64,000 bases of DNA from Aeromonas allosaccharophila (GCF_000819685.1 NZ_CDBR01000023.1:92433-156432); one strand, 5' to 3'. Numbered from the stretch's first letter, positions 28,761-38,062 are shown. Notes: generated by a model not told the origin, from the sequence alone. Numbers and translations are program-made.

Positions 28761-29315
28761 ATGTTTTCATGGCAGTTGGACGACGAGCTTGCGCTGCTCT
28801 TCTTGCAGCCCGATATGGCGAGCGAACTGTTTGCCCTCTGCAATGACAACCGGGAGTACCTTTCCCAATGGCTGCCCTGGCCGCCACTGATCCAGCGCCC
28901 CGTCGACAGTGCCCTCTTCATTCGCAGTGCCATCGAGAAGTTCGCCCGCGGCGAGGGGCTCACCACTGCCATCGAGTATCAGGGGGAGGTGGTGGGGGTT
29001 ATCGGTTACAACAGCATCGATCACGACCTTGGCAAGGTGGTCATCGGTTACTGGCTGGCGGAGCGCTGGCAGGGCAATGGGATCATTACCCGGGCTTGTC
29101 ATGCGTTGATCCATCACGCCTTTGAGGAGATGGGGATGGAGAAGGTGGAGATCACTGCCGCCACCGATAATGAGCCCAGCAGAGCCGTTTGTGAACGGCT
29201 CGGGATGCAGCAGGAGGGGGTGACCCGGCGCGCTGAGCGGCTGGGCAACCGGATTGTGGACCATGCCCACTACAGCCTGCTGCGCGACGAGTGGCTAAGA
29301 CAGAGGGAGTCCTGA
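28761..29315 (+). CDS. RimL-like GNAT N-acetyltransferase
   Basis: 184 residues of the ribosomal-protein-serine acetyltransferase group. FARGEGLTTAIEYQGEVVG, IGYWLAERWQGNGIITRAC (acetyl-CoA site) and ATDNEPSRAVCERLGMQQEG follow the RimL/YdaF pattern. AAAGGAG lies ahead of the ATG. The last base of its stop is the first base of the next start (TGATG), so it is coupled to rimJ. Confidence 0.87.
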   Translation: MFSWQLDDELALLFLQPDMASELFALCNDNREYLSQWLPWPPLIQRPVDSALFIRSAIEKFARGEGLTTAIEYQGEVVGVIGYNSIDHDLGKVVIGYWLAERWQGNGIITRACHALIHHAFEEMGMEKVEITAATDNEPSRAVCERLGMQQEGVTRRAERLGNRIVDHAHYSLLRDEWLRQRES

Positions 29316-29866
29316 TGGCACTGCCGCATATCAAGACGGCCCGAACCCATCTGACCATATTGTCGCCGGATCACGCCCCCATGATGCTCGACTTCTACCG
29401 GCGCAACCGCGCCCATCTCGCCCCCTGGGAGCCGTTGCGTGACGAGCACTTTTACACCCTCTCTTACTGGCATGCCCGGTTGCAGGACAGTTACAGCCAG
29501 TTCTTCAACGGCACCGGCGTCAATCTGGTGGCGCTGGATCCGGCTGGTGAGCGGGTGATCGCCACCTGCAATTTCAGCAATATCCTGATGGGGGTCTTCA
29601 AGGCCTGTCATCTGGGCTATGCCATCGACCAGCAGCATCAGGGGCAGGGGGTGATGCGAGAGGCGTTGTCTGCCGCCATCGACTACCTGTTTCGGGAGCA
29701 CGACCTGCATCGCATCATGGCTTGCTACATGCCTGCCAATCAGCGTAGTGGCGCCCTGCTGGATCGGCTCGGTTTCAAGCGGGAGGGATTCGCGCGGGAG
29801 TATCTGATGATCAATGGCCGCTGGGAGGATCACATCCTCACCTCGCTGATTAATCCGGCCCCCTGA
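29315..29866 (+). CDS. rimJ: ribosomal protein S5-alanine N-acetyltransferase
   Basis: 183 residues. Family-typical segments HLAPWEPLRDEHFYT, CNFSNILMGVFKACHLGYAI, GQGVMREALSAAI and HRIMACYMPANQRSG match RimJ throughout. It acetylates the N terminus of S5 and has regulatory roles in E. coli. ATG 29315 with GGGAG upstream is chosen over an in-frame GTG at 29291. Second gene of a two-GNAT operon. Confidence 0.9.
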   Translation: MALPHIKTARTHLTILSPDHAPMMLDFYRRNRAHLAPWEPLRDEHFYTLSYWHARLQDSYSQFFNGTGVNLVALDPAGERVIATCNFSNILMGVFKACHLGYAIDQQHQGQGVMREALSAAIDYLFREHDLHRIMACYMPANQRSGALLDRLGFKREGFAREYLMINGRWEDHILTSLINPAP

Positions 29867-29881
29867 GCGACAGATAAAAAA

Positions 29882-29909
29882 ACGGGCCCGAAGTTGCCTT
29901 CGGACCCGT
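29882..29909. terminator. bidirectional terminator
   Basis: ACGGGcCCGAAG/CTTCGGaCCCGT stem with a preceding A run, between convergent rimJ and the lipoprotein gene. Confidence 0.8.
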
Positions 29910-29928
29910 CTTCGAATGAGGTACAGGC

Positions 29929-30177
29929 TTAGTTGGCCTTGGCATCGCTCACTGCAGCTTCAACCTTGGTAGCCACTTCGTCAGCAGCTTTCTCAACGGT
30001 TGCAGTCGCTTCGGAGGTGGCCTTCTCTACGGTAGAGGTGGCTTCGCTAGCGGCTTTTTCTACAGTTGCAGCAACTTCGGCGGCCGGAGCAGCAGCAGGC
30101 GCGGCAGCTTTTTCTTCTTTCTGACCGCAAGCGGTCAACATCAGACCCAGGATACCGGCTACCAGTACTTTGTTCAT
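29929..30177 (-). CDS. small lipoprotein with 11-residue helical repeats
   Basis: 82 residues. Signal ends in lipobox LTAC with the lipidated Cys at 17. After an Ala/Pro linker come four near-perfect 11-residue units: VEKAASEATST, VEKATSEATAT, VEKAADEVATK, VEAAVSDAKAN. This predicts a long amphipathic helix tethered to the membrane. ATG 30177 has GAGG eight bases upstream. Function unknown; the repeat resembles LEA- and apolipoprotein-type helices only in form. Confidence 0.78.
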   Translation of the reverse strand: MNKVLVAGILGLMLTACGQKEEKAAAPAAAPAAEVAATVEKAASEATSTVEKATSEATATVEKAADEVATKVEAAVSDAKAN

Positions 30178-30486
30178 GTGCATACCCTCAAAAAAAGATG
30201 GAGAGATGGTCTGTGCAACCATCACAGCGCCCACCGTTGCCCGGTATTGAAACAAGAAGCCGGGAGGCAGCAGGCGGGCGCAATATAGCCCCATTAGTTG
30301 CCGATGAAAACGGATATCACAATAACATTTTTTCGTGCCGTGGATGAAAAGCACTACTGCAACGACTGATATCAATACAAGATGCGCTCAAATGGCGCAA
30401 TCTGCACAACAAATGACCACATTTGTGTTGTCTCTTGGCAGTTTAACAAGATTTACTCTGGGTAAAAGAGGCCGATGGCCAGCGCC
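30178..30486 (-). promoter_or_regulatory. upstream region of the lipoprotein gene
   Basis: 309 bases without a gene. An imperfect dyad (CACAACAAATG and ACATTTGTGTTG) spans 30405-30431, and A/T-rich stretches suit a promoter. No firm element can be named. Confidence 0.25.
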
Positions 30487-31548
30487 TTAGTCAGACAGCT
30501 TCTGACAGGGCAGCCGTTTTCCCTCAAGGTGGCTCTGACGGGCGAGATCCAGCAGTGCCATCACCGCCAGCGCTTCGCATGCGGGCACCGGGTTGCTTCC
30601 TTCGCCCTTGATGGTGGCGCAGACACCGCGATAGTAGGCGCCATAATCGCCCGCTTCACCCACCACGCTCTGCTGCTGTAACTGACCCTCCACGATCCGG
30701 CTGAGCTGACCGGGCTCCCCATCCACGCCCCAATCCGCCGCCGGTGGTCGCTTGCCCAGCTTGAGCTGCTCTTCCTGCACATCCATACCGAATTTCACGA
30801 ACGAGCCCTGGCTGCCGTGGACGATGAAACGCGGCATGGTGGCCGAGACCAGACAGCTGCCGTGCAGAACGACCCGCAGCTCGCCACGCCGTTCACCATA
30901 GCCCAGCACTACGTGGAAGTAGTCGTCCGCCAGTGCGCCGGGGCGCTGCTCGGCCAGATCGGCCTGCAGCCAGTCCGGCTGACCAAACAGCTGCAGCGCC
31001 TGATCCAGTACGTGGGGGCCGAGATCGAACCAGAGGCCGGAGCCCGGGCCACCCGCTTCGCGCCAGCGCTGGCGCACCTCGGGGCGATAGCGATCGAAGT
31101 GGGATTCGAACTGGGCGATCTGCCCCAGAGTCCCCTCGGCAATCAAACTGCGCACGGTGAGAAAATCCCCGTCCCAGCGGCGGTTGTGGAAGATGCTGAG
31201 CAGTCGATGCTGTTTTTCGGCCAGCTCGACCAGTGCTTGCGCCTCGGCCAGATCCAGTGCAAACGGCTTGTCGATCACCACATGCTTGCCTGCCAGCAGC
31301 GCCTGGCGGGCGAGGGGGGCATGGGTGTCGTTGGGGGTGGCGATCACCACCAGATCGACGGTCTCATCGCTCAGCACCTGTTCCAGCGAACCGACCCGGC
31401 TGCCGGGCAGATCGGCCTGCACCTTGGCGGCATCGCGGCTCACCACCCAGCTCAGGGACAAGCCTGGCGTGGTGGAGAGAAAGGGGGCGTGGAAGGTCTT
31501 GCCTGCAAAGCCATAGCCCACCAGGGCTGCGTTGAGAGTGTGGCTCAT
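30487..31548 (-). CDS. ydgJ: Gfo/Idh/MocA family oxidoreductase, YdgJ-like
   Basis: 353 residues. N-terminal Rossmann fold LVGYGFAGKTFHAPFL, the family's IDKPFALDLAEAQ containing the catalytic Lys-Pro, and SIFHNRRWDGDFLT, FESHFDRYRPEVR and GGPGSGLWFDLGPHVLDQ closely follow E. coli YdgJ. An NAD(P)-dependent sugar or polyol dehydrogenase of unknown substrate. The ATG at 31548 has GGAG eight bases upstream; a longer frame upstream is not needed. Confidence 0.88.
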   Translation of the reverse strand: MSHTLNAALVGYGFAGKTFHAPFLSTTPGLSLSWVVSRDAAKVQADLPGSRVGSLEQVLSDETVDLVVIATPNDTHAPLARQALLAGKHVVIDKPFALDLAEAQALVELAEKQHRLLSIFHNRRWDGDFLTVRSLIAEGTLGQIAQFESHFDRYRPEVRQRWREAGGPGSGLWFDLGPHVLDQALQLFGQPDWLQADLAEQRPGALADDYFHVVLGYGERRGELRVVLHGSCLVSATMPRFIVHGSQGSFVKFGMDVQEEQLKLGKRPPAADWGVDGEPGQLSRIVEGQLQQQSVVGEAGDYGAYYRGVCATIKGEGSNPVPACEALAVMALLDLARQSHLEGKRLPCQKLSD

Positions 31549-31681
31549 CGGGAGTTCTCCGCTGACATCGAGTGAGTGGGGTTGCCATCGCAGCCGGGCT
31601 GCCGGATGGCCATACGCTGTAAAGGCGATACAAACGAGAAGGGGGCCGATGGCCCCCTGAGTGTGCATCAGAGCACAAGAT

Positions 31682-32845
31682 TTATTGCAAACACAAGCGG
31701 CGGCCGCGACGGGTCATCAGCATCACCAGGGGCGGCAGCAGCAACCACATATGCAGAGCCAGCTGGCTCAGCGGGTCGTGCATCAGGGCGCCGGTCAGGC
31801 CAACCAGGGCGCCTGAGCCGCTCATCTGGAACAGGCCGAGCAGGGCGGCGGCCGTACCGGCGCAGTGGCCGAACGGTGCCAGCGCCATCCCGGCGGCCGA
31901 GCCCAGGATCATGGCAAAGCCGATGCTGGAGAGGAATACCGGCCCCATCATCGCCAGCGGATGTTCGATGTGCATGGCCAAAGTCAGGGTGATGGCCGAA
32001 AGCATCAACACCAGCAGGCCGATGCGAAGGGTGCGTCTTGGCCCCACCTTGGCGATAAAGCGCGGCGCCATAAAGCAGGCCAGGATGTTGAGGGCGGCGT
32101 TGGCGGTAAACCAGTAGCTAAAGCCGCTCATATCCAGCCCCAGCTTCACCATCAGCTGTACCGGTGCGGCGGTGACATAAGCGAGGATCACCGCCATCGC
32201 CAGCATGCACAGCGCCGCGTTGAACAGGAAGCTGGGGGAGCGCAGCACCGGGCTGTAGCGAGACCAGCTGATGAGGGCCCCTTCGCTGCGGGTCTCCTCC
32301 GGGCGGGTCTCCGGCATCCGCCACATCAGCCAGCTGCCGACGATGAGCGCATAACCGGCCATAAACCAGAAGTTGGCAGACCAGCCTGCCTTGGCGGTGA
32401 GCCAGCCACCGAGCAGGGGGGCCAGCGCAGGAATAAAGCAGATGGCGCCATTGAGATAGGAGATCATCTGACCGCTCTTTTTCGGGCCGTAGCTGTCACG
32501 TACCACCGAGAAGGCGGCGACCGAGGTGGCGCAGGCGCCGAAGCCCTGCAGCACTCGCGCCAGCATCAATTCGCCGAGGCTGGCGGCAAAACCGGCCCCC
32601 AGCGCGCTCAGGCCGTAGAGCAGCACGCCGCCCAGCGCGATGGGCTTGCGACCGTAGCGATCGGCCAGCGGTCCGACTAGCAGTTGCCCCAGCCCCATGC
32701 TGAACAGGAACCAGGTGATGGTGCCCTGCATCAGAGTTACTTCGGCGCCCAGCTGCTCGGCCATCTGCGGAATGGCGGGCAGGTAGATGTCGATAGCCAG
32801 CGGACTGAACAGCACCAGTAGTACGAGCAAAAGTATCAATGGCAT
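31682..32845 (-). CDS. Bcr/CflA-type MFS drug transporter
   Basis: 387 residues with about 12 hydrophobic helices. SPLAIDIYLPAIPQMAEQL at the start and GQLLVGPLADRYGRKPIAL near residue 53 are the hallmarks of the Bcr/CflA family. Predicted proton-coupled efflux of a drug or metabolite. AGAGGTG lies five bases before the ATG. Same strand as the ydgJ-like gene, 133 bases apart. Confidence 0.88.
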   Translation of the reverse strand: MPLILLLVLLVLFSPLAIDIYLPAIPQMAEQLGAEVTLMQGTITWFLFSMGLGQLLVGPLADRYGRKPIALGGVLLYGLSALGAGFAASLGELMLARVLQGFGACATSVAAFSVVRDSYGPKKSGQMISYLNGAICFIPALAPLLGGWLTAKAGWSANFWFMAGYALIVGSWLMWRMPETRPEETRSEGALISWSRYSPVLRSPSFLFNAALCMLAMAVILAYVTAAPVQLMVKLGLDMSGFSYWFTANAALNILACFMAPRFIAKVGPRRTLRIGLLVLMLSAITLTLAMHIEHPLAMMGPVFLSSIGFAMILGSAAGMALAPFGHCAGTAAALLGLFQMSGSGALVGLTGALMHDPLSQLALHMWLLLPPLVMLMTRRGRRLCLQ

Positions 32846-33083
32846 CTGTCACCTCTTTAGTCAGCCAGGTTAATGAATTGGGGCGCGAGTCTACTGACTC
32901 ACAGTAATGAATAGAAATGGTATTTAATCACTTTGGTTATTCCATTATGGAAACATGTATTAAAAAGCTGGTTATTCGATGGCGGCAAATCCCCCGTAAC
33001 CCCATCACAGCGGGTGTAATTGACGCTTTTACTAAACGCTTGCGCCGCATAGAATGCGCAGATTATTTTTGCGGAGGTGCTCG

Positions 33084-33680
33084 ATGAACAAGCTTGTCCT
33101 GGCAACAGGTAACCAGAAAAAGGTGAAGGAATTGGCCGCCATGCTGGCCGATATGAAGATCCAGGTGATCCCACAGAGCGAGTTTGCGGTCTCCGATGCC
33201 GATGAGACCGGCACCACCTTCGTCGAGAATGCCATCATCAAGGCCCGCCACGCCGCCCGCATTACCGGTCTGCCCGCCGTGGCCGATGACTCCGGTCTGG
33301 AAGTCGATCTGCTGCAAGGGCGCCCCGGCGTCTACTCCGCCCGTTTTGCCGGTGTGGGTGCCGGTGACAAGGCCAACATCGAGAAGCTGCTCGGCGAGCT
33401 GCAAGGTGCCCCCGAGTACCTGAAGAGCGCCCGCTTCTGGTGTGTGCTGGTCTATATGCGCCACGCCGACGATCCCACCCCCATCATCTGTCAGGCGAGC
33501 TGGGAAGGGATGATCATCGATGAGCCGCGCGGTCAACATGGCTTTGGCTATGACCCGGTCTTCTTCGTGCCGGATCACGACTGCACCGCCGCCCAGATGC
33601 CAGCCGAGCTGAAAAACCAGCTGAGCCATCGCGGCCAGGCGCTGGCCAAGCTCAAAGCGGCGCTGGCTGCGGCGCACTGA
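33084..33680 (+). CDS. rdgB: dITP/XTP pyrophosphatase
   Basis: 198 residues, the usual length. Hydrolyses non-canonical purine triphosphates to keep them out of DNA. Motifs LATGNQKKVKEL at the start, VADDSGLEVDLLQGRPGVYS near 70, QHGFGYDPVFF near 150 and LSHRGQAL near 180 are all intact. ATG 33084 has GGAGG seven bases upstream; the upstream in-frame ATG at 33054 is rejected. It precedes hemW, a conserved pairing. Confidence 0.96.
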   Translation: MNKLVLATGNQKKVKELAAMLADMKIQVIPQSEFAVSDADETGTTFVENAIIKARHAARITGLPAVADDSGLEVDLLQGRPGVYSARFAGVGAGDKANIEKLLGELQGAPEYLKSARFWCVLVYMRHADDPTPIICQASWEGMIIDEPRGQHGFGYDPVFFVPDHDCTAAQMPAELKNQLSHRGQALAKLKAALAAAH

Positions 33681-33736
33681 GTCACTTCGCCACCTTGTTG
33701 GTTACACACGGTCAATTACACATAGTCATCTACAAT

Positions 33737-33760
33737 GGGGGCCTTGAGCCCCCGTTTTAT
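33737..33760 (+). terminator. terminator-like hairpin in the rdgB-hemW gap
   Basis: GGGGGC/GCCCCC-type stem followed by GTTTTA, ending only about ten bases before hemW. It may lower hemW expression relative to rdgB or mask the hemW ribosome site. Confidence 0.5.
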
Positions 33761-33770
33761 TGGAAGCCCC

Positions 33771-34916
33771 ATGCTGCAACTGCCGCCGCTCTCTCTCTAT
33801 ATTCATGTGCCCTGGTGCGTCCAGAAGTGCCCTTACTGTGACTTCAACTCCCATGCCCAGAAGGGGGAGTTGCCTCACCTCGAATATGTCGCTGCCCTGC
33901 TGGAGGATCTGGATCAGGATCTGCAGTGGGCGCAGGGACGGCCGCTCTCCTCCATCTTTATCGGCGGCGGCACCCCCAGCCTGCTGACGGTAGAGGCGAT
34001 GCAAGCCTTGCTGGACGGGGTGCGGGCCCGCATTCCGCTCACCGCAGATTGCGAGATCACCATGGAGGCCAACCCGGGCACGGTGGAGGCGGACAAGTTC
34101 GCCGGTTTCCAGCGCGCCGGTATCAACCGTATCTCTATCGGGGTGCAGAGCTTCCAGCAGGAGAAGCTGACCCGCCTCGGCCGCATTCACGGCCCGGAAG
34201 AGGCGCGCAAGGCCGCCGAACTGGCCCATGCCATCAAGTTGCCTACCTTCAATCTGGATCTGATGCATGGTCTGCCGGATCAGAGTCTGGATGACGCCCT
34301 TTATGACCTGCAGCAGGCGATCGACTGCGCCCCGCCGCACCTCTCCTGGTATCAGCTCACCATAGAGCCGAATACGGCGTTTGCCTCCAAGCCGCCCAAA
34401 CTGCCGGAAGATGACACCCTGTGGGACATCTATGAGCAGGGCCACGCCATGCTCTCCGCCAGCGGTTATCGCCAGTACGAGATCTCGGCTTATGCCAAAG
34501 AGGGCTACCAGTGCCATCACAACCTCAACTACTGGCGCTTTGGTGACTATCTGGGGATTGGCTGTGGCGCCCACGGCAAGGTGACCGATCTCGCGAACAA
34601 ACAGATCCTGCGCACCGCCAAGGTGAAGCATCCGAAAGGGTATCTGGACAAGAGCCGCCCCTATCTGGACGAGCAGTGGCAGGTGACGGCAGACGATCTG
34701 CCGCTCGAATACTTTATGAACCGCTTCCGGCTGTTTGAACCGGCCCCCAAGGCAGAGTTCGAGGTCTATACCGGCTTGCCGCTGGAGCGGGTCGAGACGG
34801 TGCTCGCCATCGCACAGAGCAAGGAGCTTATCGAGGATCTGGGGGATAGCTGGCAGCTCACTTCTCTCGGCCATCGCTATCTCAACGTGCTGCTCGAACT
34901 CTTTATGGATGAGTGA
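33771..34916 (+). CDS. hemW: radical SAM heme chaperone HemW
   Basis: 381 residues. The radical SAM cluster motif CxxxCxxC is at residues 16, 20 and 23 (CVQKCPYC), then SIFIGGGTPSLL, EANPGTVEADKF and RISIGVQSFQQEKL. These are HemW features; true HemN has a different N terminus. It is thought to insert heme into respiratory enzymes. ATG 33771 with GGAA upstream gives the family length (378 in E. coli). Confidence 0.93.
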   Translation: MLQLPPLSLYIHVPWCVQKCPYCDFNSHAQKGELPHLEYVAALLEDLDQDLQWAQGRPLSSIFIGGGTPSLLTVEAMQALLDGVRARIPLTADCEITMEANPGTVEADKFAGFQRAGINRISIGVQSFQQEKLTRLGRIHGPEEARKAAELAHAIKLPTFNLDLMHGLPDQSLDDALYDLQQAIDCAPPHLSWYQLTIEPNTAFASKPPKLPEDDTLWDIYEQGHAMLSASGYRQYEISAYAKEGYQCHHNLNYWRFGDYLGIGCGAHGKVTDLANKQILRTAKVKHPKGYLDKSRPYLDEQWQVTADDLPLEYFMNRFRLFEPAPKAEFEVYTGLPLERVETVLAIAQSKELIEDLGDSWQLTSLGHRYLNVLLELFMDE

Positions 34917-34978
34917 GTGGCCTGTTGAGACGCGCTGTTGAGGCAGTGAGTTGGCGTTGCCAAATCGCTTCTTCTGTC

Positions 34979-35015
34979 AAAACAATCAGGGTGCCATTGG
35001 CGCCCTGATTGTTTT
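34979..35015. terminator. long perfect-arm bidirectional terminator, hemW / arfA
   Basis: Arms AAAACAATCAGGG and CCCTGATTGTTTT around a GCC/GGC inner stem. It ends hemW on one side and lies 17 bases past the arfA stop on the other. Confidence 0.88.
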
Positions 35016-35032
35016 GGTCGGTAGAAACCCGC

Positions 35033-35272
35033 TCAGCAGCAGACGCGGATCATCTGCTGTTGGCCAGGCTCCCACCGCTTGCCAAATTTGGCCTTGCGCT
35101 GGTAACTCCCCTTGCCCTTCTTGTTGCGCTCGACCCGGCTGCGAAACAGGGGATCGGAGAGCAGGGCGTGCAGATGGTTATCCTTTATCTCGCCGCGCTG
35201 ATGGGCATAGTTGCCCCCTTGTGCATTTTCCTCACGGGGGAGGGCGGGTTGGTCGACCCGAATTTTGGCCAT
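35033..35272 (-). CDS. arfA: alternative ribosome-rescue factor A
   Basis: 79 residues. [20 protein letters not shown] and [16 protein letters not shown] match the functional core of E. coli ArfA, which recruits RF2 to stalled ribosomes. It has about 20 extra N-terminal residues, and the hydrophobic C-terminal tail found in full-length E. coli ArfA is missing; the chain ends soon after the basic core with IRVCC. GAGGAG sits five bases before the ATG. In E. coli a hairpin inside the gene makes the message nonstop. Here the large hairpin lies just after the stop codon. Confidence 0.9.
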   Translation of the reverse strand: MAKIRVDQPALPREENAQGGNYAHQRGEIKDNHLHALLSDPLFRSRVERNKKGKGSYQRKAKFGKRWEPGQQQMIRVCC

Positions 35273-35384
35273 GATGGCTCCTCTTCTTTTCTCTTGGTGT
35301 GTTGATTCTTGTGTCTGGATGGCGGTTTTCGCTGCGGGCGCCTGTTCAGGCTAGCGCCCGGCAACCGGATGCTCTGGCACCGGT

Positions 35385-35418
35385 TAAAAACGCGGCGATT
35401 TTGTCACCAAATCGCCGC
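35385..35418 (-). terminator. terminator of zntR
   Basis: Stem GCGGCGATTT/AAATCGCCGC followed, on the minus strand, by TTTTTAACC. Confidence 0.82.
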
Positions 35419-35484
35419 CGGAGCAATGTGTCGGGAGCCGAGTCAGTCACACTGAGCCAGGCACGCTCAGTCAGGCATGCCATG

Positions 35485-35940
35485 TCAGCCGTGAACCGGG
35501 TCATGCTGGTCGTGGCTGTGATGCTCGTGATGGGCCGGGGCGCCAGATTCCAGCGTCCCGAGGATGGCGCAGTGCTCCGCCGAGCGCGGCCCGCCGCAGC
35601 AGATATTGGAGAGTTCGCGCAGGTTGTCGCGAAAGCGGGTCAGTTCGATGATCTTCTGCTCCACCTGGGCCAGCTTGGTGTCGGCTACTGCTTTCACCTC
35701 CTGACAGGTGACTTTGGCCTTGTTGGTATCGAGGTCGAGCAGCTCGCCAATATCGGCCAGCGAGAATCCGACCGACTTGGCGCGGATAATAAACTCCAGC
35801 CGCCGCTTGTCCTGTTCGCTGTAGAGACGGTAGCCGGATTCGTTGCGGATCCCCGGTGAGATAAGCCCGTTCTTCTCGTAAAAACGCAGGGTATCTGCCT
35901 TGACCCCGCACGCCTTGGCCAGTTCACCGATCCGATACAT
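35485..35940 (-). CDS. zntR: MerR-family zinc-responsive regulator ZntR
   Basis: 151 residues. MYRIGELAKACGVKADTLRF is the MerR winged helix. The metal-site cysteines of ZntR are kept at 79, 114, 115 and 124, but the E. coli ligand His119 is Arg here, with a His at 123 instead. The C terminus adds a His/Asp-rich tail (HHEHHSHDQHDPVH) that could bind extra zinc. ZntR normally activates the zntA exporter gene, which is not in this window. GGAG precedes the ATG at 35940. Confidence 0.88.
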   Translation of the reverse strand: MYRIGELAKACGVKADTLRFYEKNGLISPGIRNESGYRLYSEQDKRRLEFIIRAKSVGFSLADIGELLDLDTNKAKVTCQEVKAVADTKLAQVEQKIIELTRFRDNLRELSNICCGGPRSAEHCAILGTLESGAPAHHEHHSHDQHDPVHG

Positions 35941-36079
35941 GCTCTCTCTCCCCTTGAAGGTATGCCGCAATAAAAAACGGAATCCACTATCACCCCTTTG
36001 CCCATGGATTGCCAGCCAAGGGCATAAAAGGGGCAGATAAACATCTCCTGGCGACCCTTTTTCCCATAAAACACTGAAA

Positions 36080-36120
36080 GTGCAAACGTTTCGAGAAAAT
36101 CAAGTGGAAAACGTTTAACG
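36080..36120 (+). promoter_or_regulatory. two PurR-box-like sequences upstream of purH
   Basis: GTGCAAACGTTTCGAG (36080-36095) is close to the PurR consensus; GGAAAACGTTTAACG (36106-36120) is weaker. Their CG centres are 25 bases apart. The surrounding 35941-36355 leader otherwise holds a possible -10 (TAGAAT, 36179-36184) and no gene. Confidence 0.6.
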
Positions 36121-36178
36121 CCGCGCCAAATAAGGCTTTGCTGTTTCAAAAAATCCACCACAGGTCACATTTTTTGTG

Positions 36179-36184
36179 TAGAAT
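36179..36184 (+). promoter_or_regulatory. possible -10 of the purHD promoter
   Basis: TAGAAT with TGTG just before it (extended -10 like), about 60 bases after the second PurR-like site. No strong -35. Confidence 0.4.
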
Positions 36185-36355
36185 ACGCGCCCATAACAGA
36201 GCGCCGCACCAAGCGGGCATTTCCTAAAACGCTTTTGCCGGATGTCGGGGCGAGAGTGGTTTGCGAAATCCCCCACTTCCATTTATTTGGGGACTCTCTG
36301 TGTTGAGCCTCGCCTCCCATGGAACGGTCCCCGTTATGTTGAGGACGATAGTGTG

Positions 36356-37948
36356 ATGGAACAAGCTCGACCCATTCGCCGTGCACTGCTGAGTGTGTCT
36401 GACAAAACTGGCATTCTGGAATTTGCCAAGGCACTCAACGAGCGTGGTGTTGCCCTGCTCTCCACGGGCGGTACCGCCAAGCTGCTTGGCGAGGCGGGTC
36501 TGCCGGTGACCGAGGTCTCCGACTACACGGGTTTCCCTGAAATGATGGATGGCCGGGTCAAGACCCTGCATCCCAAGGTTCATGGCGGCATCCTCGGCCG
36601 TCGGGATCAGGATGACGCCATCATGGCCCAGCACGCTATCTCCCCCATCGACATGGTTGTCGTCAACCTTTACCCCTTTGCTGCAACCGTGGCCAAAGCG
36701 GGCTGCACTCTGGCCGATGCGGTCGAGAACATCGACATCGGCGGTCCGACCATGGTGCGTTCTGCCGCCAAAAACCATAAAGATGTCGCTATCGTCGTCA
36801 AAGCTGCCGACTATGATCGGGTTATTCGCGAGATGGATGCTAACGGCAACAGCCTGAAACTGGCGACCCGTTTCGATCTTGCCATCGCCGCCTTCGAGCA
36901 CACTGCTGCCTACGACGGCATGATCGCCAACTACTTCGGCACCATGGTTCCTTCCTACGGTGACAACAAGGAGGGTGACGAGGAGTCCCGTTTCCCGCGC
37001 ACCTTCAACAGCCAGTTCATCAAGAAGCAGGACATGCGTTACGGCGAAAACAGCCATCAGGCAGCCGCCTTCTACGCCGAAGAGCATGCCGCTCCGGGTT
37101 CTGTCTCCAGCGCTATCCAGCTGCAGGGCAAGGCGCTCTCCTACAACAACATCGCCGATACCGATGCGGCGCTGGAGTGTGTTAAGGAGTTCGACGAGCC
37201 GGCCTGCGTCATCGTCAAGCATGCCAACCCCTGCGGTGTGGCTATTGGTAGCGACCTGCTGAGTGCCTACGATCGTGCCTACCAGACCGACCCCACCTCC
37301 GCCTTTGGCGGCATCATCGCCTTCAACCGCGAGCTGGATGGCGCCACTGCCGCTGCCATCGTTGCCCGCCAGTTTGTTGAGGTGATCATCGCCCCGACCG
37401 TCAGCCAGGAGGCCCGCGATGCGGTCGCCGCCAAGCAGAACGTGCGTCTGCTCGAATGCGGGCAGTGGACGGCTCCGGCGCAAGGGTTTGACCTCAAGCG
37501 CGTCAACGGCGGCCTGCTGGTACAGGAGCGGGATCTCGGCATGGTGACGCTGAGTGACCTGACTGTGGTCAGCAAGCGCCAGCCGACCGAGGCCGAGCTG
37601 CAGGATCTGCTGTTCTGCTGGAGAGTGGCCAAGTTCGTCAAATCCAACGCCATCGTCTACGCCAAAGATGGCCAGACCATCGGCGTCGGTGCAGGCCAGA
37701 TGAGCCGTGTTTATTCGGCCAAAATCGCCGGTATCAAGGCGGCGGATGAAGGGCTGACCGTGGCGGGCTCCGTGATGGCCTCCGATGCCTTCTTCCCGTT
37801 CCGCGACGGTATCGATGCTGCCGCGCAGGCCGGTATCTCCTGCGTGATCCAGCCGGGTGGCTCGATGCGCGATCAGGAGGTGATCGACGCCGCCGACGAG
37901 CACGGCATGTGCATGGTGTTCACCAACATGCGCCATTTCCGTCATTGA
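36356..37948 (+). CDS. purH: bifunctional AICAR transformylase / IMP cyclohydrolase
   Basis: 530 residues, last two steps of de novo IMP synthesis. The N-terminal cyclohydrolase (MGS-like) domain shows [14 protein letters not shown] and [18 protein letters not shown]. The C-terminal transformylase shows [14 protein letters not shown] and [11 protein letters not shown] with the catalytic Lys-His. ATG 36356 has GAGGA about ten bases upstream and fits the 529-residue E. coli protein. Followed by purD 114 bases on. Confidence 0.97.
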   Translation: MEQARPIRRALLSVSDKTGILEFAKALNERGVALLSTGGTAKLLGEAGLPVTEVSDYTGFPEMMDGRVKTLHPKVHGGILGRRDQDDAIMAQHAISPIDMVVVNLYPFAATVAKAGCTLADAVENIDIGGPTMVRSAAKNHKDVAIVVKAADYDRVIREMDANGNSLKLATRFDLAIAAFEHTAAYDGMIANYFGTMVPSYGDNKEGDEESRFPRTFNSQFIKKQDMRYGENSHQAAAFYAEEHAAPGSVSSAIQLQGKALSYNNIADTDAALECVKEFDEPACVIVKHANPCGVAIGSDLLSAYDRAYQTDPTSAFGGIIAFNRELDGATAAAIVARQFVEVIIAPTVSQEARDAVAAKQNVRLLECGQWTAPAQGFDLKRVNGGLLVQERDLGMVTLSDLTVVSKRQPTEAELQDLLFCWRVAKFVKSNAIVYAKDGQTIGVGAGQMSRVYSAKIAGIKAADEGLTVAGSVMASDAFFPFRDGIDAAAQAGISCVIQPGGSMRDQEVIDAADEHGMCMVFTNMRHFRH

Positions 37949-37954
37949 TGGGTC

Positions 37955-37980
37955 AGGGGCTGCCGATGGCGGCCCTTTTG
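37955..37980 (+). terminator. weak terminator or attenuator between purH and purD
   Basis: GGGCTGCC/GGCGGCCC stem with one G:T pair followed by TTTTGTTG. A second hairpin GACGGCC/GGCCGTC lies at 38014-38032. Confidence 0.45.
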
Positions 37981-38062
37981 TTGTCTCTTTTCAACTGACT
38001 ATTTCCACTGACTGACGGCCCGGGTGGCCGTCCAGTGACCACAAATAGAAGCGAGCGATACG

